Below are positions 27,445 through 36,661 of a DNA stretch of 64,000 nt, in pieces (position 1 is the first letter of the stretch; every line of letters starts with the position of its first letter). The stretch is from Flavobacterium pectinovorum. GTDB lineage: Bacteria > Bacteroidota > Bacteroidia > Flavobacteriales > Flavobacteriaceae. The DNA lies in NCBI RefSeq assembly GCF_022802975.1, contig NZ_JAFEVZ010000007.1:186001-250000 (forward strand). Reading direction: 5' to 3'. Position numbers and translations under genes: made by a program. The notes beneath the pieces are model-generated. The model ran no database searches, was not told where the DNA came from, and saw only the letters and a list, made by a program, of their open reading frames with translations.

Positions 27445-27480
27445 AATATTTCTAACCATTAAGTAAGTACCCAACTAAAA
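27445..27480 (+). promoter_or_regulatory. HxlR-linked regulatory element (copy between hxlR and NmrA gene)
   Basis: The segment AATATTTCTAACCATT continuing with AAGTAAGTACCCAACTAAAA is 33/36 identical to 20723-20758. It starts 8 bases from the hxlR start codon. A further CGTAAGTACTT follows directly at 27481, so GTAAGTAC occurs twice, as expected for a dimeric repressor. Confidence 0.65.
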
Positions 27481-27494
27481 CGTAAGTACTTGTG

Positions 27495-27502
27495 CAAAAG
27501 TA
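27495..27502 (-). promoter_or_regulatory. -7 promoter box of hxlR
   Basis: TACTTTTG on the minus strand matches TAnnTTTG. The GTAAGTAC repeats lie between it and the hxlR start, where a bound repressor would block transcription, so autoregulation is likely. Confidence 0.5.
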
Positions 27503-27553
27503 AGTTATTAATTAGTTTTACCAAAAAATAAAAACAATTAAATAAAAAATAAA

Positions 27554-28450
27554 ATGAAAGTACTAGTATTTGGAGCCACAGGTTCACAGCAGTTTCATGT
27601 AATTGAAGAAGCAAAAAATAAGGGAGCAGAAGTTTACGCTGCAACCAGCTCAGAAAAAAGTTTTGCAAAATTAGCGGCCGCAGGTGCAATTCCTATATTG
27701 GGAGACATGTCTGATGCAGAAAAAATGAAAGAAATCACTAAAGGAATAGATTCGATTGCTTTATTAATACCTGCATCCCTTCAGAATCCTGCCGACGGAT
27801 TTAATTTTGCTAAAAATGTCATAGATGCAGCCAAGAAAAATGGCGTAAAAATGGTAGTCTGGAATACGAGCGGTTATCTTGCGCCACAAAAAATTGGAAT
27901 ACCTATGGAAGATGCAAAAGTAGATGTAAAATTATACTTCGAGCACAGCGGTGTGCCGTATGTAATTATTGAACCTCCATTTTATGCCGAAAACTTACTG
28001 GCACCCTACACAACGGATTATGTTAAAAAAGAAAGAAAAGTGGCTTATCCTACTCCAGAAGATATGCCTATCGGCTGGATTGCATCAAGGGATGTAAGTG
28101 CATTTGTGGTTGAAGCTTTATATAAACCAGAGCTTTCAGGCCAGTCATTTATGATCAGCGGTCTGGATAATCTTAAAGGAAATGATCTTGCTGAAAAATT
28201 CTCAATTGGATTGGGTGAGAAAACGACATTCTATGCCATGCCTCCAAAAGAATTTGGAGATATACTGAGTAATTTTATGGAAGAAAATGCTGCCAGAGGA
28301 GTGCAGTCCTATTACGAAATGCTTGCCAGCTCAACTGTTTATCCTTCCAAGTTCAATCCTAATATGAAAGAGGTCCTGGAAAAACTGCCGGTAAAAATGA
28401 CCCCAATGGAAGACTGGGTTAAATTACATAAGGAACTTTTTATTGGCTAA
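27554..28450 (+). CDS. NmrA-like NAD(P)-binding protein
   Basis: 298 residues of the atypical short-chain dehydrogenase NmrA/HSCARG type. The nucleotide-binding motif is VLVFGATGSQQFHVIEEA (GxxGxxx form). Then come ILGDMSD, IALLIPAS, VWNTSGYLAP, and a C-terminal domain with PPFYAENLLAPY. A typical role is NAD(P)H-dependent reduction of quinones (QorB-like) or redox sensing. It is divergent from hxlR, with a common control region. The conserved Tyr-x3-Lys of classical SDRs is not evident, normal for this group. Confidence 0.88.
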   Translation: MKVLVFGATGSQQFHVIEEAKNKGAEVYAATSSEKSFAKLAAAGAIPILGDMSDAEKMKEITKGIDSIALLIPASLQNPADGFNFAKNVIDAAKKNGVKMVVWNTSGYLAPQKIGIPMEDAKVDVKLYFEHSGVPYVIIEPPFYAENLLAPYTTDYVKKERKVAYPTPEDMPIGWIASRDVSAFVVEALYKPELSGQSFMISGLDNLKGNDLAEKFSIGLGEKTTFYAMPPKEFGDILSNFMEENAARGVQSYYEMLASSTVYPSKFNPNMKEVLEKLPVKMTPMEDWVKLHKELFIG

Positions 28451-28461
28451 TTTTTTTTTTG

Positions 28462-28503
28462 AAAAAGCAACAAGAATATCGAAATGTTTTTGTTGCTTTT
28501 TTT
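28462..28503 (+). terminator. Rho-independent terminator after the NmrA gene
   Basis: AAAAAGCAACA (28462-28472) pairs with TGTTGCTTTTT (28491-28501), extended into the loop and followed by more T. It lies 11 bases after the stop. Confidence 0.8.
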
Positions 28504-28594
28504 CTATTGCACATTCAAATTACTGTAAACCAATATCATAGTTTTCTATTTTCATCTATAAGCAAATATTATTATACGCTTGAATGTGTAAAAA

Positions 28595-31045
28595 CTATTC
28601 CCCTTTAAAATTATTTTTATTGAGCTTATACATTATTTGTTCCAACTCAGCAAGAACATTTTCAAAATGATCTTTGTTTAATCCGGTTGCAGTCTTCATT
28701 AAGCTTTCAATATCATCTCTTAGTTTGACAAGATGCTGTTTTGCGTATAACCTTACGTCACTTCGCTGTGCATTATTTAAAGCTTTACCGGCATCCAAAT
28801 CTTTAGGCAAAAGAAGCCTGCTTAATTTCTCGATATAGCTGCGCTGCAAAGCACGTCTGTAAAAATCCTGTTTTATGTCACCGCTAAAGTTTATCCATAC
28901 GGTTTGCTGCAAATCGTTTAAAAATTCCGGCACCGTATATGCTCCTTCAAATTGCATCGATTTGAGGCTGATATTGTAAAGCATCCCTGAACTGAGCAGC
29001 ATATTCAATACCTGATCCTGCTGATCTGAAATTTCCTCTGCTGTTTTTAAAGCAATTAGCTGATCTATTTCCTGCGGATACATCCAAAGTGGGGCCACAA
29101 AAACCTGTCTTCCTATGTAATCGATTACCGACTTTACTTTTGCCTTAGCAACAGGCTGATATACCACACCTTTTTCATCGACAGTTCTTTTTGTTATGTA
29201 ATTACTGCCAAAATATTTCAGGACATGATACAAGTACAAACTATATTGTTTTACCATCGCCTTATGCATATCTGATAAATTATCATAGGCATCATTAGGC
29301 TGATACGTCCAGGCAATAAGATTAGGCACTACACGCTTTAAATTTTTGATTCCGTAATCGCTTGCAAGCACGGCGTCATCACCAAGATCTTCGGTCTGGC
29401 TGCGGGGATCTTCGTCCTTTCCCTCTCCTCCAAACCATAATTTAGGATTAGCCGTTAAACTATCAGTGGTTATCTTGGCTAAAATTTTCTCTTCTTCATA
29501 CTCATCTTTAGCTTTAGCATAATAGCTGTATCCCCATTTAATTGCCCATTTGTCATACATACCTATACGGGGGTAAATTCCTTTTGGACTAATATTGTCC
29601 TGCGGCTGGGCGACATAGTTAAAACGTGCATAATCCATAATAGAAACGGTATGTCCGTTTGCTTCGACCCATTTTTTATCTCGTAGTTTTTCCACCGGAG
29701 TAGCACTGCTGGCGCCCATATTATGTCTTAAACCGATGGTATGCCCAATTTCATGAGAAGATACAAAGCGAATCAACTGCCCCATTAATTCATCGTCTAA
29801 ATGCATTTTTCTGGCTCTTGGATCTAATGGTCCTGCCTGAATCATGTACCATCTCTGCACTAATTTCATTACATTATGATACCAGCCCACATGACTTTCG
29901 ATAATTTCTCCGCTTCTTGGGTCACTCACTCTTGGTCCGTAAGCATTAGGTGTTTCTGAGGCGTAATATCTCACTACAGAATATCTGGCATCTTCCAGAC
30001 TCATGGTTTTATCGCCCTCCGGCCATTCTTTGCCCACAATTGCATTTTTAAAACCGGCTGCTTCAAAAGCTTTCTGCCAATCGTTGATTCCCGCAATCAG
30101 ATAAGGTCTCCATTTTTTTGGCGTTGCCGGATCAATATAATAGACAATCTGCTTTTTGGGTTCGACCAATTCGCCATTTAGATATTTCTTGATGTCTTTT
30201 TCTTTCGGTTCCAGGCGATAACGCTGAATAATGAATTTTGTCTCGGCACGCTGCTGCTCATCATCAAACAAAACATATTTATTAGCAAAATAACCCACCC
30301 TTTCGTCAGCAAAACGTTTTCGCATAGGTGTTTTAGGAAGCAGTACAATTGAGGTATTTAATCTCAGGGTTACACTTCCGCTGCTTGCTGCAGCCTGTGT
30401 GTATGTTTTTGTGGTTTTTATTTCAATGTTTATAGGATAGACATCTATATTCTCGATAAAGGATTTATCATCAGCAAGAGAGGTAAGTTTTCTATCTGTT
30501 TTCTCTTTGCTTTCCAAAGAAAACATCGCATTATCTTTTTTGAAAGCATCCGTTACATCAATCACTACATTTCCTGTATCAGGATTGATTGTTTTTATGG
30601 AAAAAGCGCTGACAATCGGATTTTCGTTACTCCCGGCTAATGCTTTTGCGAGCATCGATTCGGCGTTGCGAACATCTTGTTTGTACTGCAATGATCTTAA
30701 ATAAACAGTGTTGTTCGATCCTTTTTCAAAGTAAATGGTCTGCTCGTTGGTTTTCTCTCCTCCAAAACGTCCAAAACCTTCAGGAGTAGAAAGATATCGG
30801 GTTACCACCAGCATATACCGATTAAACAAACTGTCCGGAATTTGAAAATAAAACTTAGTATCTACGTGACTAACCATAAAAAGACCTGATTTGTTTTTAG
30901 TACTGTCTCTAATGATTTTATTATAAGGCTGCAGCCCTTTTGGCTGGGTACTGGTACTATCGGATTTTTTTTCTGTCGGGGTTTGGGCAAAAGTATGCTG
31001 GTGTCCTGCAATCAGGATAGCTAATACTATAAATAATTTCTTCAT
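28595..31045 (-). CDS. Exported zinc-dependent metalloprotease (metzincin, DUF5117/DUF4953 type)
   Basis: 816 residues with a signal peptide ending HTFAQ. The zinc site is HEIGHTIGLRH at 431-441 (HExxHxxGxxH: three His ligands and catalytic Glu432), followed by the metzincin-type turn SIMDYARFNY. Long N- and C-terminal domains match the large Bacteroidota zinc-dependent proteases. It starts 5 bases after the SusD gene stops, so it is the third gene of the SusC-SusD operon. It probably digests protein or peptide substrates at the cell surface or in the periplasm for uptake by the SusCD pair. Confidence 0.93.
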   Translation of the reverse strand: MKKLFIVLAILIAGHQHTFAQTPTEKKSDSTSTQPKGLQPYNKIIRDSTKNKSGLFMVSHVDTKFYFQIPDSLFNRYMLVVTRYLSTPEGFGRFGGEKTNEQTIYFEKGSNNTVYLRSLQYKQDVRNAESMLAKALAGSNENPIVSAFSIKTINPDTGNVVIDVTDAFKKDNAMFSLESKEKTDRKLTSLADDKSFIENIDVYPINIEIKTTKTYTQAAASSGSVTLRLNTSIVLLPKTPMRKRFADERVGYFANKYVLFDDEQQRAETKFIIQRYRLEPKEKDIKKYLNGELVEPKKQIVYYIDPATPKKWRPYLIAGINDWQKAFEAAGFKNAIVGKEWPEGDKTMSLEDARYSVVRYYASETPNAYGPRVSDPRSGEIIESHVGWYHNVMKLVQRWYMIQAGPLDPRARKMHLDDELMGQLIRFVSSHEIGHTIGLRHNMGASSATPVEKLRDKKWVEANGHTVSIMDYARFNYVAQPQDNISPKGIYPRIGMYDKWAIKWGYSYYAKAKDEYEEEKILAKITTDSLTANPKLWFGGEGKDEDPRSQTEDLGDDAVLASDYGIKNLKRVVPNLIAWTYQPNDAYDNLSDMHKAMVKQYSLYLYHVLKYFGSNYITKRTVDEKGVVYQPVAKAKVKSVIDYIGRQVFVAPLWMYPQEIDQLIALKTAEEISDQQDQVLNMLLSSGMLYNISLKSMQFEGAYTVPEFLNDLQQTVWINFSGDIKQDFYRRALQRSYIEKLSRLLLPKDLDAGKALNNAQRSDVRLYAKQHLVKLRDDIESLMKTATGLNKDHFENVLAELEQIMYKLNKNNFKGE

Positions 31046-31050
31046 TAGAA

Positions 31051-32475
31051 TTAAAATGGGACTTTTTCGTCTGTGTTTAAAGTAAGCTTTGGATTTTTTG
31101 TCAGAGCAGACAAAGGAAACGGAACGATGTATAATCTGGAATTAGGCTGCAACGTATATGTTTTTTGAGGAACTGTTTTGTTTACAATTGGAAATACTCT
31201 TGTAATCGTTTTTGCATATTCGGTTTCATTGTTGAATCGTTTAAGGTCAAAAAAGCGATGAAAGCCTAAAAGCAATTCTTTCCTGCGTTCGTTTATAACC
31301 AATTCCATCGTTTCTTTTCTAGTTGCTGGAACCGCCAGATTAACAGTTCCGGATAAAATACGTTTTGCTCTTAAGGCATTTAAAACACCAACAGCCTGGC
31401 TCAAATTATCTTCTCTGGCATAACATTCAGCCAGCATCAGGTAAACCTCAGGCGTTTTCATACCAACTGTAGGATAAAAAAATCTTGTGTATTGCGTTGC
31501 CCAATAGGCAGTATTTGATCCCTGATCCAGATTGGTGGTGCTGGTAGAATTGAAAAACAAGTTAAAACGTGCATCATTGGTACCAAATAAAGTTCTCAGC
31601 TCCGGGCTGATTATATAGCTTTGTGCAAAGTTCATCTCGTTATACCCTGTCATGTACATATAGCTCAATACTTCTACATTATTTACTGCCGGTACAGCCA
31701 CTGCAGCTGGTCCGCCTTGCGCGCTGTATGCTTTCATGTCAAAAATCTGATTGTTATAACTTAACGACTTTTCGGCAGCTTCTTTTGCCTTGGCAATTTC
31801 ACGCTTAAACAAATGGACTTTAGCTTTAAAAGCGTATGCAAATGCTAGTGAAGGATGGTAAACATCCATTGGTTTTTCCTGAATAAATGGCAGTGCCTCT
31901 TCTATATCTTTCTGGATAAATTCATAAACCTGCGCGACGGTAGATTTTGCAGGCTGGGCTTCCAGATCAAATTTATCCATGATGCAAATGCCACCATCAG
32001 TAGCTGCAGTCCCCGGATCATATGCTTTTGCATAGGTGTTTATAAGTAAAAAGTGATCGTATGCTCTGTAAATTTTAGCTTCGGCTTTTGCTAATTGTTT
32101 TACGCTCGACTCTCCTTTACTGTCATCAACCAATGAAATAATAGTATTCCAGCGGTTAATATAGGTGTAGGCCTGATTGTAAAAACTGGAACCTGCCATT
32201 ATAGCGACTCTATCTGTGCTTTCATCAAAAGTAAAATTGATAATATCGATGTTGGGAGTTTTTCCTATCACATTGGCTTCTCTCATCCACTGATCGTCTG
32301 ACAAATATTGAAAGTTATTGATGGGATAGCCTCTATTGGGCAGCGATACTGTTTCAAGAAACTGATCAGCTGTTTCAATAACTAAAGACCCTTTAGGCGT
32401 CACATCAGTGTAATCTTCACATGACGTTGCCATTAAAAGCAGGAATGGGAGTATAATAATAAATAAATGTTTCAT
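31051..32475 (-). CDS. susD: SusD/RagB-family surface lipoprotein
   Basis: 474 residues. The lipobox is LLLMATSCEDY, and the body is helical with TPR-like repeats (RAYDHFLLINTYAKAYDPG and KAKVHLFKREIAKAKEAAE are typical). An ATG at 32586 in the same frame would overlap the end of the SusC gene by over 100 bases and put 37 extra residues before the signal, so 32475 is chosen. It caps the SusC barrel and binds substrate outside the cell. Only 4 bases separate it from SusC. Since the third gene of the operon is a protease, peptides are a likelier cargo than glycans. Confidence 0.92.
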   Translation of the reverse strand: MKHLFIIILPFLLLMATSCEDYTDVTPKGSLVIETADQFLETVSLPNRGYPINNFQYLSDDQWMREANVIGKTPNIDIINFTFDESTDRVAIMAGSSFYNQAYTYINRWNTIISLVDDSKGESSVKQLAKAEAKIYRAYDHFLLINTYAKAYDPGTAATDGGICIMDKFDLEAQPAKSTVAQVYEFIQKDIEEALPFIQEKPMDVYHPSLAFAYAFKAKVHLFKREIAKAKEAAEKSLSYNNQIFDMKAYSAQGGPAAVAVPAVNNVEVLSYMYMTGYNEMNFAQSYIISPELRTLFGTNDARFNLFFNSTSTTNLDQGSNTAYWATQYTRFFYPTVGMKTPEVYLMLAECYAREDNLSQAVGVLNALRAKRILSGTVNLAVPATRKETMELVINERRKELLLGFHRFFDLKRFNNETEYAKTITRVFPIVNKTVPQKTYTLQPNSRLYIVPFPLSALTKNPKLTLNTDEKVPF

Positions 32476-32479
32476 TTTT

Positions 32480-35400
32480 TTAGATTGTAAGATTAAAACC
32501 AAATAAGAACGTTTGAGGCAATGGCAGATTACGTGTGCCGGAATTAGCCGAGTACACTTCAGGATCAATATGATTCCCGGCAGCACTCCAATACCAAAGA
32601 TTGTTCACCTGAAAAGTAAATTTAGCCGAGGCCACTCTGCTTTTAGATGTAAAAGATTTTGGCAGGCTGTAGCCTAGGGAAATATTTCTAAGTTTGATGT
32701 AATCTCCATCGATGACATTTACATCTGAATTTCGCCATTGGCTGCTTATCGTTCCGGCGTAGTTTCGAACACTTTCATCAAAATCAACATATAATCGGGT
32801 ATTACCATTTGGGTTCGAATCGGTATAACGATCAGCAATACCGGCATTGTTTACTGCATCAGAGCTCATATCAAGAACATCCTTACGCATTACATTGCCG
32901 CCTGAAAAAACAAACAACAGGTTTAAATCAAATTGTCCATAAGAAAATCGCTGTGAGAGCGAACCGGTGTAAGTGGGTATTAAGGTTCCCATATTTACTA
33001 AAGCCTCCGTTTTTGTAACTGTTTTTATGCTGGTTGATACCGGATTTCCATCTGCATCAAAGGTGATAGATGGATTTCCATTTTCATCCAGAACATAAGG
33101 ATATCCGTTTACTGTTCCTCCATATTTGTAGGCATATAAACTATTGTAAGTTTCATTTTCTAAAAAGTAATCGGATGGTGAACTTATGTATACCGAGGCA
33201 TTGGATTGCGCCCTTGTAATTTTCTTAACGGTAGTTTGGTTAAAACCAATTACAAAATTGGAACTTATGCGGAAATTACCATTATTATACCAGTCAGAGC
33301 CTATACTAAATTCAGCTCCTTTATTTAGTAAAGCACCTGCATTAATTCTTCTGGTAAGCGCCCCAACCGTTGGATCTAAATCTGTTGTAGCCAATAAATC
33401 GGTGCTGTATTTGCGGTACAAATCAATGCTTCCCCTTAACTTATTTTTAAAAAAACTGTAATCCAGGCCTAGATTTGCCGTTTCTGTTTTTTCCCATCTC
33501 AGCATTGGATTTGGCTGTCCTGTGATATTGATATATTGTAGCGATTGGTACAAGTTATCATTTCTTCTTGTAGCCGTTACGTATGGGGTTGTGCTTTGAT
33601 CCACATTTCCGTTAATACCATAAGTTGCCCTAAGTTTCAGCGCACTGACCCATTGTATCTCTTTCATAAACCCTTCATTGCTGACATTCCATCCTAAACC
33701 GGCTGACCATAAAGGGCGGTTTTTATATTTTGGATCTACTCCAAATAAATCTGCCCTGTCTACCCTGTAGCTTCCCGTTATGTTGTACTTGGAGAAAAAG
33801 GTATAACCAACGCTGCTAAAAACCGAAAAATAACGATGCAGGATTTCCTGCTGTGTTCTTGATCCTGCTGCCAGAGTCCGATTGTTTCCATAGATATAAC
33901 TCGCTACCCCTGTCTGGCTAAGCGCCAGGCTGTTGATAACTGAAGAGCTGAGTGTAACAGGGTCATATCCATATCTTAATTGCTCAACGGTTCTGGGTAC
34001 AAAAGTTTCGCGCATTTCGGTACCCACCAGGGCGTTAACGGCATGTCTGCCACCGCCAAAATCCTGACTGTAATCCAATTGGTTCCTGAAAGAGTAGTTA
34101 TTGGCCCGGCTGCTTAGCTGCTTGTATCGGCCTCCTGCAGAGAAACCGTCAACGTAAGTGTAGGCATTGGTTGCGGGATTATAACCTGTTAAAGCATTAA
34201 TTGCATAACGCATTTTATAAGAGGTAATATCATTGAACTGCTCGTTATCATTTTTTCTTGTTTCATATTGAAACCGCGTATTAAAACTCAACCCTTTCCA
34301 CAGCCTGGCCTGCAGATTTGCAAATGCTCTTACACTGAGTGAGTTTTGATGAGCAATACCTTGCTGAAGCTCCTCTAAAACATTAAAAGTAACAGGTTTA
34401 AAACCACTAAGGCTATTTATTCGTGCAGCTGCTGCAGGATTAATAACACCCCCAGACGTAAATCCATCGGTAATACCCACAAATGGCGATATTACCAAAT
34501 TTCCATTATCATCAACAATACGCTCGTATCTTTTTTGAATATCGTAATTTCCAAAACTGGAATCCGTAACATCTTCATTACTTAAAGTACCATTTAATCC
34601 AATTGTTGCATCTAACCATTTATTTAGCTGAAAACTGCTTTTTGCATAAAGGTTAAACGACCGTCTCTCGTTGTTTATAATACGCCCTGCTGCCTGGTCA
34701 TAATTAAAGGACACGTAGGTGTTCTGCTTGCTGTTACTGCCTGAAAATGCAATATTGTAACGCTGCCTCAGCTCATTCTGCCATACATTATCACGATAAT
34801 CTTTCATGTAGTCGTTCTTTCTCCACCTCGCAATGGTGCTATTGTAATCTGCATTACTGATTTTTCCTTCTTCCAGATCTCTGTTGAGCTGGTAAAGAGG
34901 GCTGTAATATTTCATACTGCTGCCGCCGATGTCTCCATAACTGCTGAACATTGTAGCAGTATTGGCAAATCTTGCCCGCTCCCTGTTGTACACAGCCTGC
35001 TCTAAATCCATTACATCACTTGTAGTGGCGTAATTCATATCCCTCAGATTGGGTTTTGAAGCAATAAATAAATCTGAATTGATGGTTACTTTTAAACTGC
35101 CACTTCCTTTTTTTGTAGTCAAAACAATAATGCCGTTTGCAGCCCTTGAACCATAAATGGAGGCTGCTGCTGCATCTTTAAGCACGTTAACGCTTTCAAT
35201 ATCATAAGGGTTGATGTCTTCGAGGGTCAATTCTGTTGGCAGTCCATCAATTACCAGCAGCGGACTGTATCCGACCTGCAGTGATGAAAAAGTGCCTATA
35301 CCTCTTAAAATAGGCTTGTCTGCCCCCATTCCGGCAGGATTTTTTTGAAACATCAGACCTGCCACACGCCCTTCCAGCGCAGTCGCCAGATTTGCATTAA

Positions 35401-35851
35401 TATTTTCATTTAAGGTTTTTTCATCTACTTTGGCAATGGCAGCAGTGGATGTGCTTCGGGCAAAGGTCTGATAACCTGTCACCAGTACTTCTTTCAACAA
35501 TGAGACAGCTGGAGAGAGTGACACTACTATCACCGAAACTGCATCATTTTGGGTGTATTTTTCTTCCTTTTGATCAAAACCCATATAGGAGAATTGCAGA
35601 CTAACTTCACGTCTGCTGCTTTCTATGATAAAATGGCCGTGATTATCGGTTTGGGAACTATTGGAAGTACCTTTTTCTGTTACCCTGACACCGGCTAGTC
35701 CTATGCCATCAGGATCTGTTACCATGCCATGAAGTTTCAGGCCGTTTTGTGCCAGAGAAGGTAATGCTGAAAAAAGAAAAATCAGAAAAAGGAATCGAAA
35801 AAAGTATTTATGAAATAAAATACTTTTTCTATTGAAATAAGATCTATACAT
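32480..35851 (-). CDS. susC: SusC/RagA-family TonB-dependent transporter
   Basis: 1123 residues. Order: signal peptide (ending PSLAQ), carboxypeptidase-regulatory-like domain (KLHGMVTDPDGIGLAGVRV ... FSYMGFD), plug with the SusC signature (NLATALEGRVAGLMFQ, PLLVIDGLP, IESVNVLKDAAAASIYGSRA), and a 22-strand barrel ending in FGFNLTI with aromatic residues. It imports oligomers bound by SusD, using TonB energy. It heads a three-gene operon with SusD and the metzincin. A small CNGRC protein lies 296 bases upstream on the same strand, followed by a divergent AraC gene, which may control this locus. Confidence 0.96.
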   Translation of the reverse strand: MYRSYFNRKSILFHKYFFRFLFLIFLFSALPSLAQNGLKLHGMVTDPDGIGLAGVRVTEKGTSNSSQTDNHGHFIIESSRREVSLQFSYMGFDQKEEKYTQNDAVSVIVVSLSPAVSLLKEVLVTGYQTFARSTSTAAIAKVDEKTLNENINANLATALEGRVAGLMFQKNPAGMGADKPILRGIGTFSSLQVGYSPLLVIDGLPTELTLEDINPYDIESVNVLKDAAAASIYGSRAANGIIVLTTKKGSGSLKVTINSDLFIASKPNLRDMNYATTSDVMDLEQAVYNRERARFANTATMFSSYGDIGGSSMKYYSPLYQLNRDLEEGKISNADYNSTIARWRKNDYMKDYRDNVWQNELRQRYNIAFSGSNSKQNTYVSFNYDQAAGRIINNERRSFNLYAKSSFQLNKWLDATIGLNGTLSNEDVTDSSFGNYDIQKRYERIVDDNGNLVISPFVGITDGFTSGGVINPAAAARINSLSGFKPVTFNVLEELQQGIAHQNSLSVRAFANLQARLWKGLSFNTRFQYETRKNDNEQFNDITSYKMRYAINALTGYNPATNAYTYVDGFSAGGRYKQLSSRANNYSFRNQLDYSQDFGGGRHAVNALVGTEMRETFVPRTVEQLRYGYDPVTLSSSVINSLALSQTGVASYIYGNNRTLAAGSRTQQEILHRYFSVFSSVGYTFFSKYNITGSYRVDRADLFGVDPKYKNRPLWSAGLGWNVSNEGFMKEIQWVSALKLRATYGINGNVDQSTTPYVTATRRNDNLYQSLQYINITGQPNPMLRWEKTETANLGLDYSFFKNKLRGSIDLYRKYSTDLLATTDLDPTVGALTRRINAGALLNKGAEFSIGSDWYNNGNFRISSNFVIGFNQTTVKKITRAQSNASVYISSPSDYFLENETYNSLYAYKYGGTVNGYPYVLDENGNPSITFDADGNPVSTSIKTVTKTEALVNMGTLIPTYTGSLSQRFSYGQFDLNLLFVFSGGNVMRKDVLDMSSDAVNNAGIADRYTDSNPNGNTRLYVDFDESVRNYAGTISSQWRNSDVNVIDGDYIKLRNISLGYSLPKSFTSKSRVASAKFTFQVNNLWYWSAAGNHIDPEVYSANSGTRNLPLPQTFLFGFNLTI

Positions 35852-35956
35852 TTTAATTTAAATTATTGATTGATCTTGGAGTTATTACACATAAAAGATA
35901 ACAGCATTGCCATCTTAGCGGCTGCTGAACTCTTTTACATATCATCCAAAAAAAAG

Positions 35957-35970
35957 ATTGCTGCAGCAAT
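35957..35970. promoter_or_regulatory. Perfect palindrome upstream of the SusC operon
   Basis: ATTGCTGCAGCAAT is a perfect 14-base palindrome, 106 bases before the SusC start, with related GGCTGC/GCTGCT runs nearby. It could be a regulator site or part of a transcript hairpin. The rest of 35852-36147 has no gene. Confidence 0.4.
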
Positions 35971-36147
35971 ATGGCTGCGATAGTGACTCCAAATCTTTAA
36001 GTACTGTGCAAAAAACTGCGATAACATCAATTAATTACTAGAGCCTTATTTATAAGAAGACATTATAAATTTTAATAATTGGCCATAGTTATAGCTTTCA
36101 CTTGCTGTGCTGCAATGAATAAAATACCAGTACGAATGGAAATAAAA

Positions 36148-36525
36148 TTAAATAAAACAGGAAGGAGGACGGAATGTTGCCGAGCAAACTGACACCGGTT
36201 TTTCTTTCAGTTCCGTGAACGCAGCGTTCTTTGGCTCGGTAAAGGAAATCAAAAGCAGCTCAGCCGTAGGGCCGTTATCTATGTAAACCAGTTCACTCTT
36301 TTCCTTAAGAGTATCCTGCATTTCTTTTTCATTATCAGCATATTTTTTTATGCTTTTTTGAAGTTCACATCGACCATTACAGCTGTTAAAAACCAATTTT
36401 CGCTGTACGCAGATTGTTCTGGCGATTTTATCCTGATTTATTTTAAATGAAAAATATACAAACATACTTCCACAAGAAGGAAATAAGATTAAAAAAGAAA
36501 GTAATATAACTAGATATTTTCTCAA
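36148..36525 (-). CDS. Small exported CNGRC protein (paralogue A)
   Basis: 125 residues. A hydrophobic N-terminus (residues 4-24) is followed by the family core FKINQDKIARTICVQR, then NSCNGRCELQKSIKKY. Cys39, Cys49 and Cys53 lie at the same positions as in the two paralogues (49693-50067 and 55698-56075). The charged middle (DNEKEMQDTLKEK) is probably helical, and the C-terminus ends in the motif FRPP. I know similar unnamed proteins near TonB receptors and copper genes in Bacteroidota, but no characterised function. It is divergent from the AraC gene at 36662. The CNGxC motif suggests a metal or thiol site (inference). Confidence 0.8.
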   Translation of the reverse strand: MRKYLVILLSFLILFPSCGSMFVYFSFKINQDKIARTICVQRKLVFNSCNGRCELQKSIKKYADNEKEMQDTLKEKSELVYIDNGPTAELLLISFTEPKNAAFTELKEKPVSVCSATFRPPSCFI

Positions 36526-36630
36526 AATTGGTTTGTTGTTTGCGAGCCCAAAAGTACGATATTCTTGCTTTTATTTAAAGGAAAACCTTCCCTAATTTAC
36601 ACATAGGATTTAGTTTAATGATTATATAAT

Positions 36631-36638
36631 TATATTTG
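36631..36638 (+). promoter_or_regulatory. -7 promoter box of the AraC gene
   Basis: TATATTTG matches TAnnTTTG, 23 bases before the start codon at 36662. Confidence 0.55.
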
Positions 36639-36661
36639 TCATTCTATCTAAATTTAAAATT

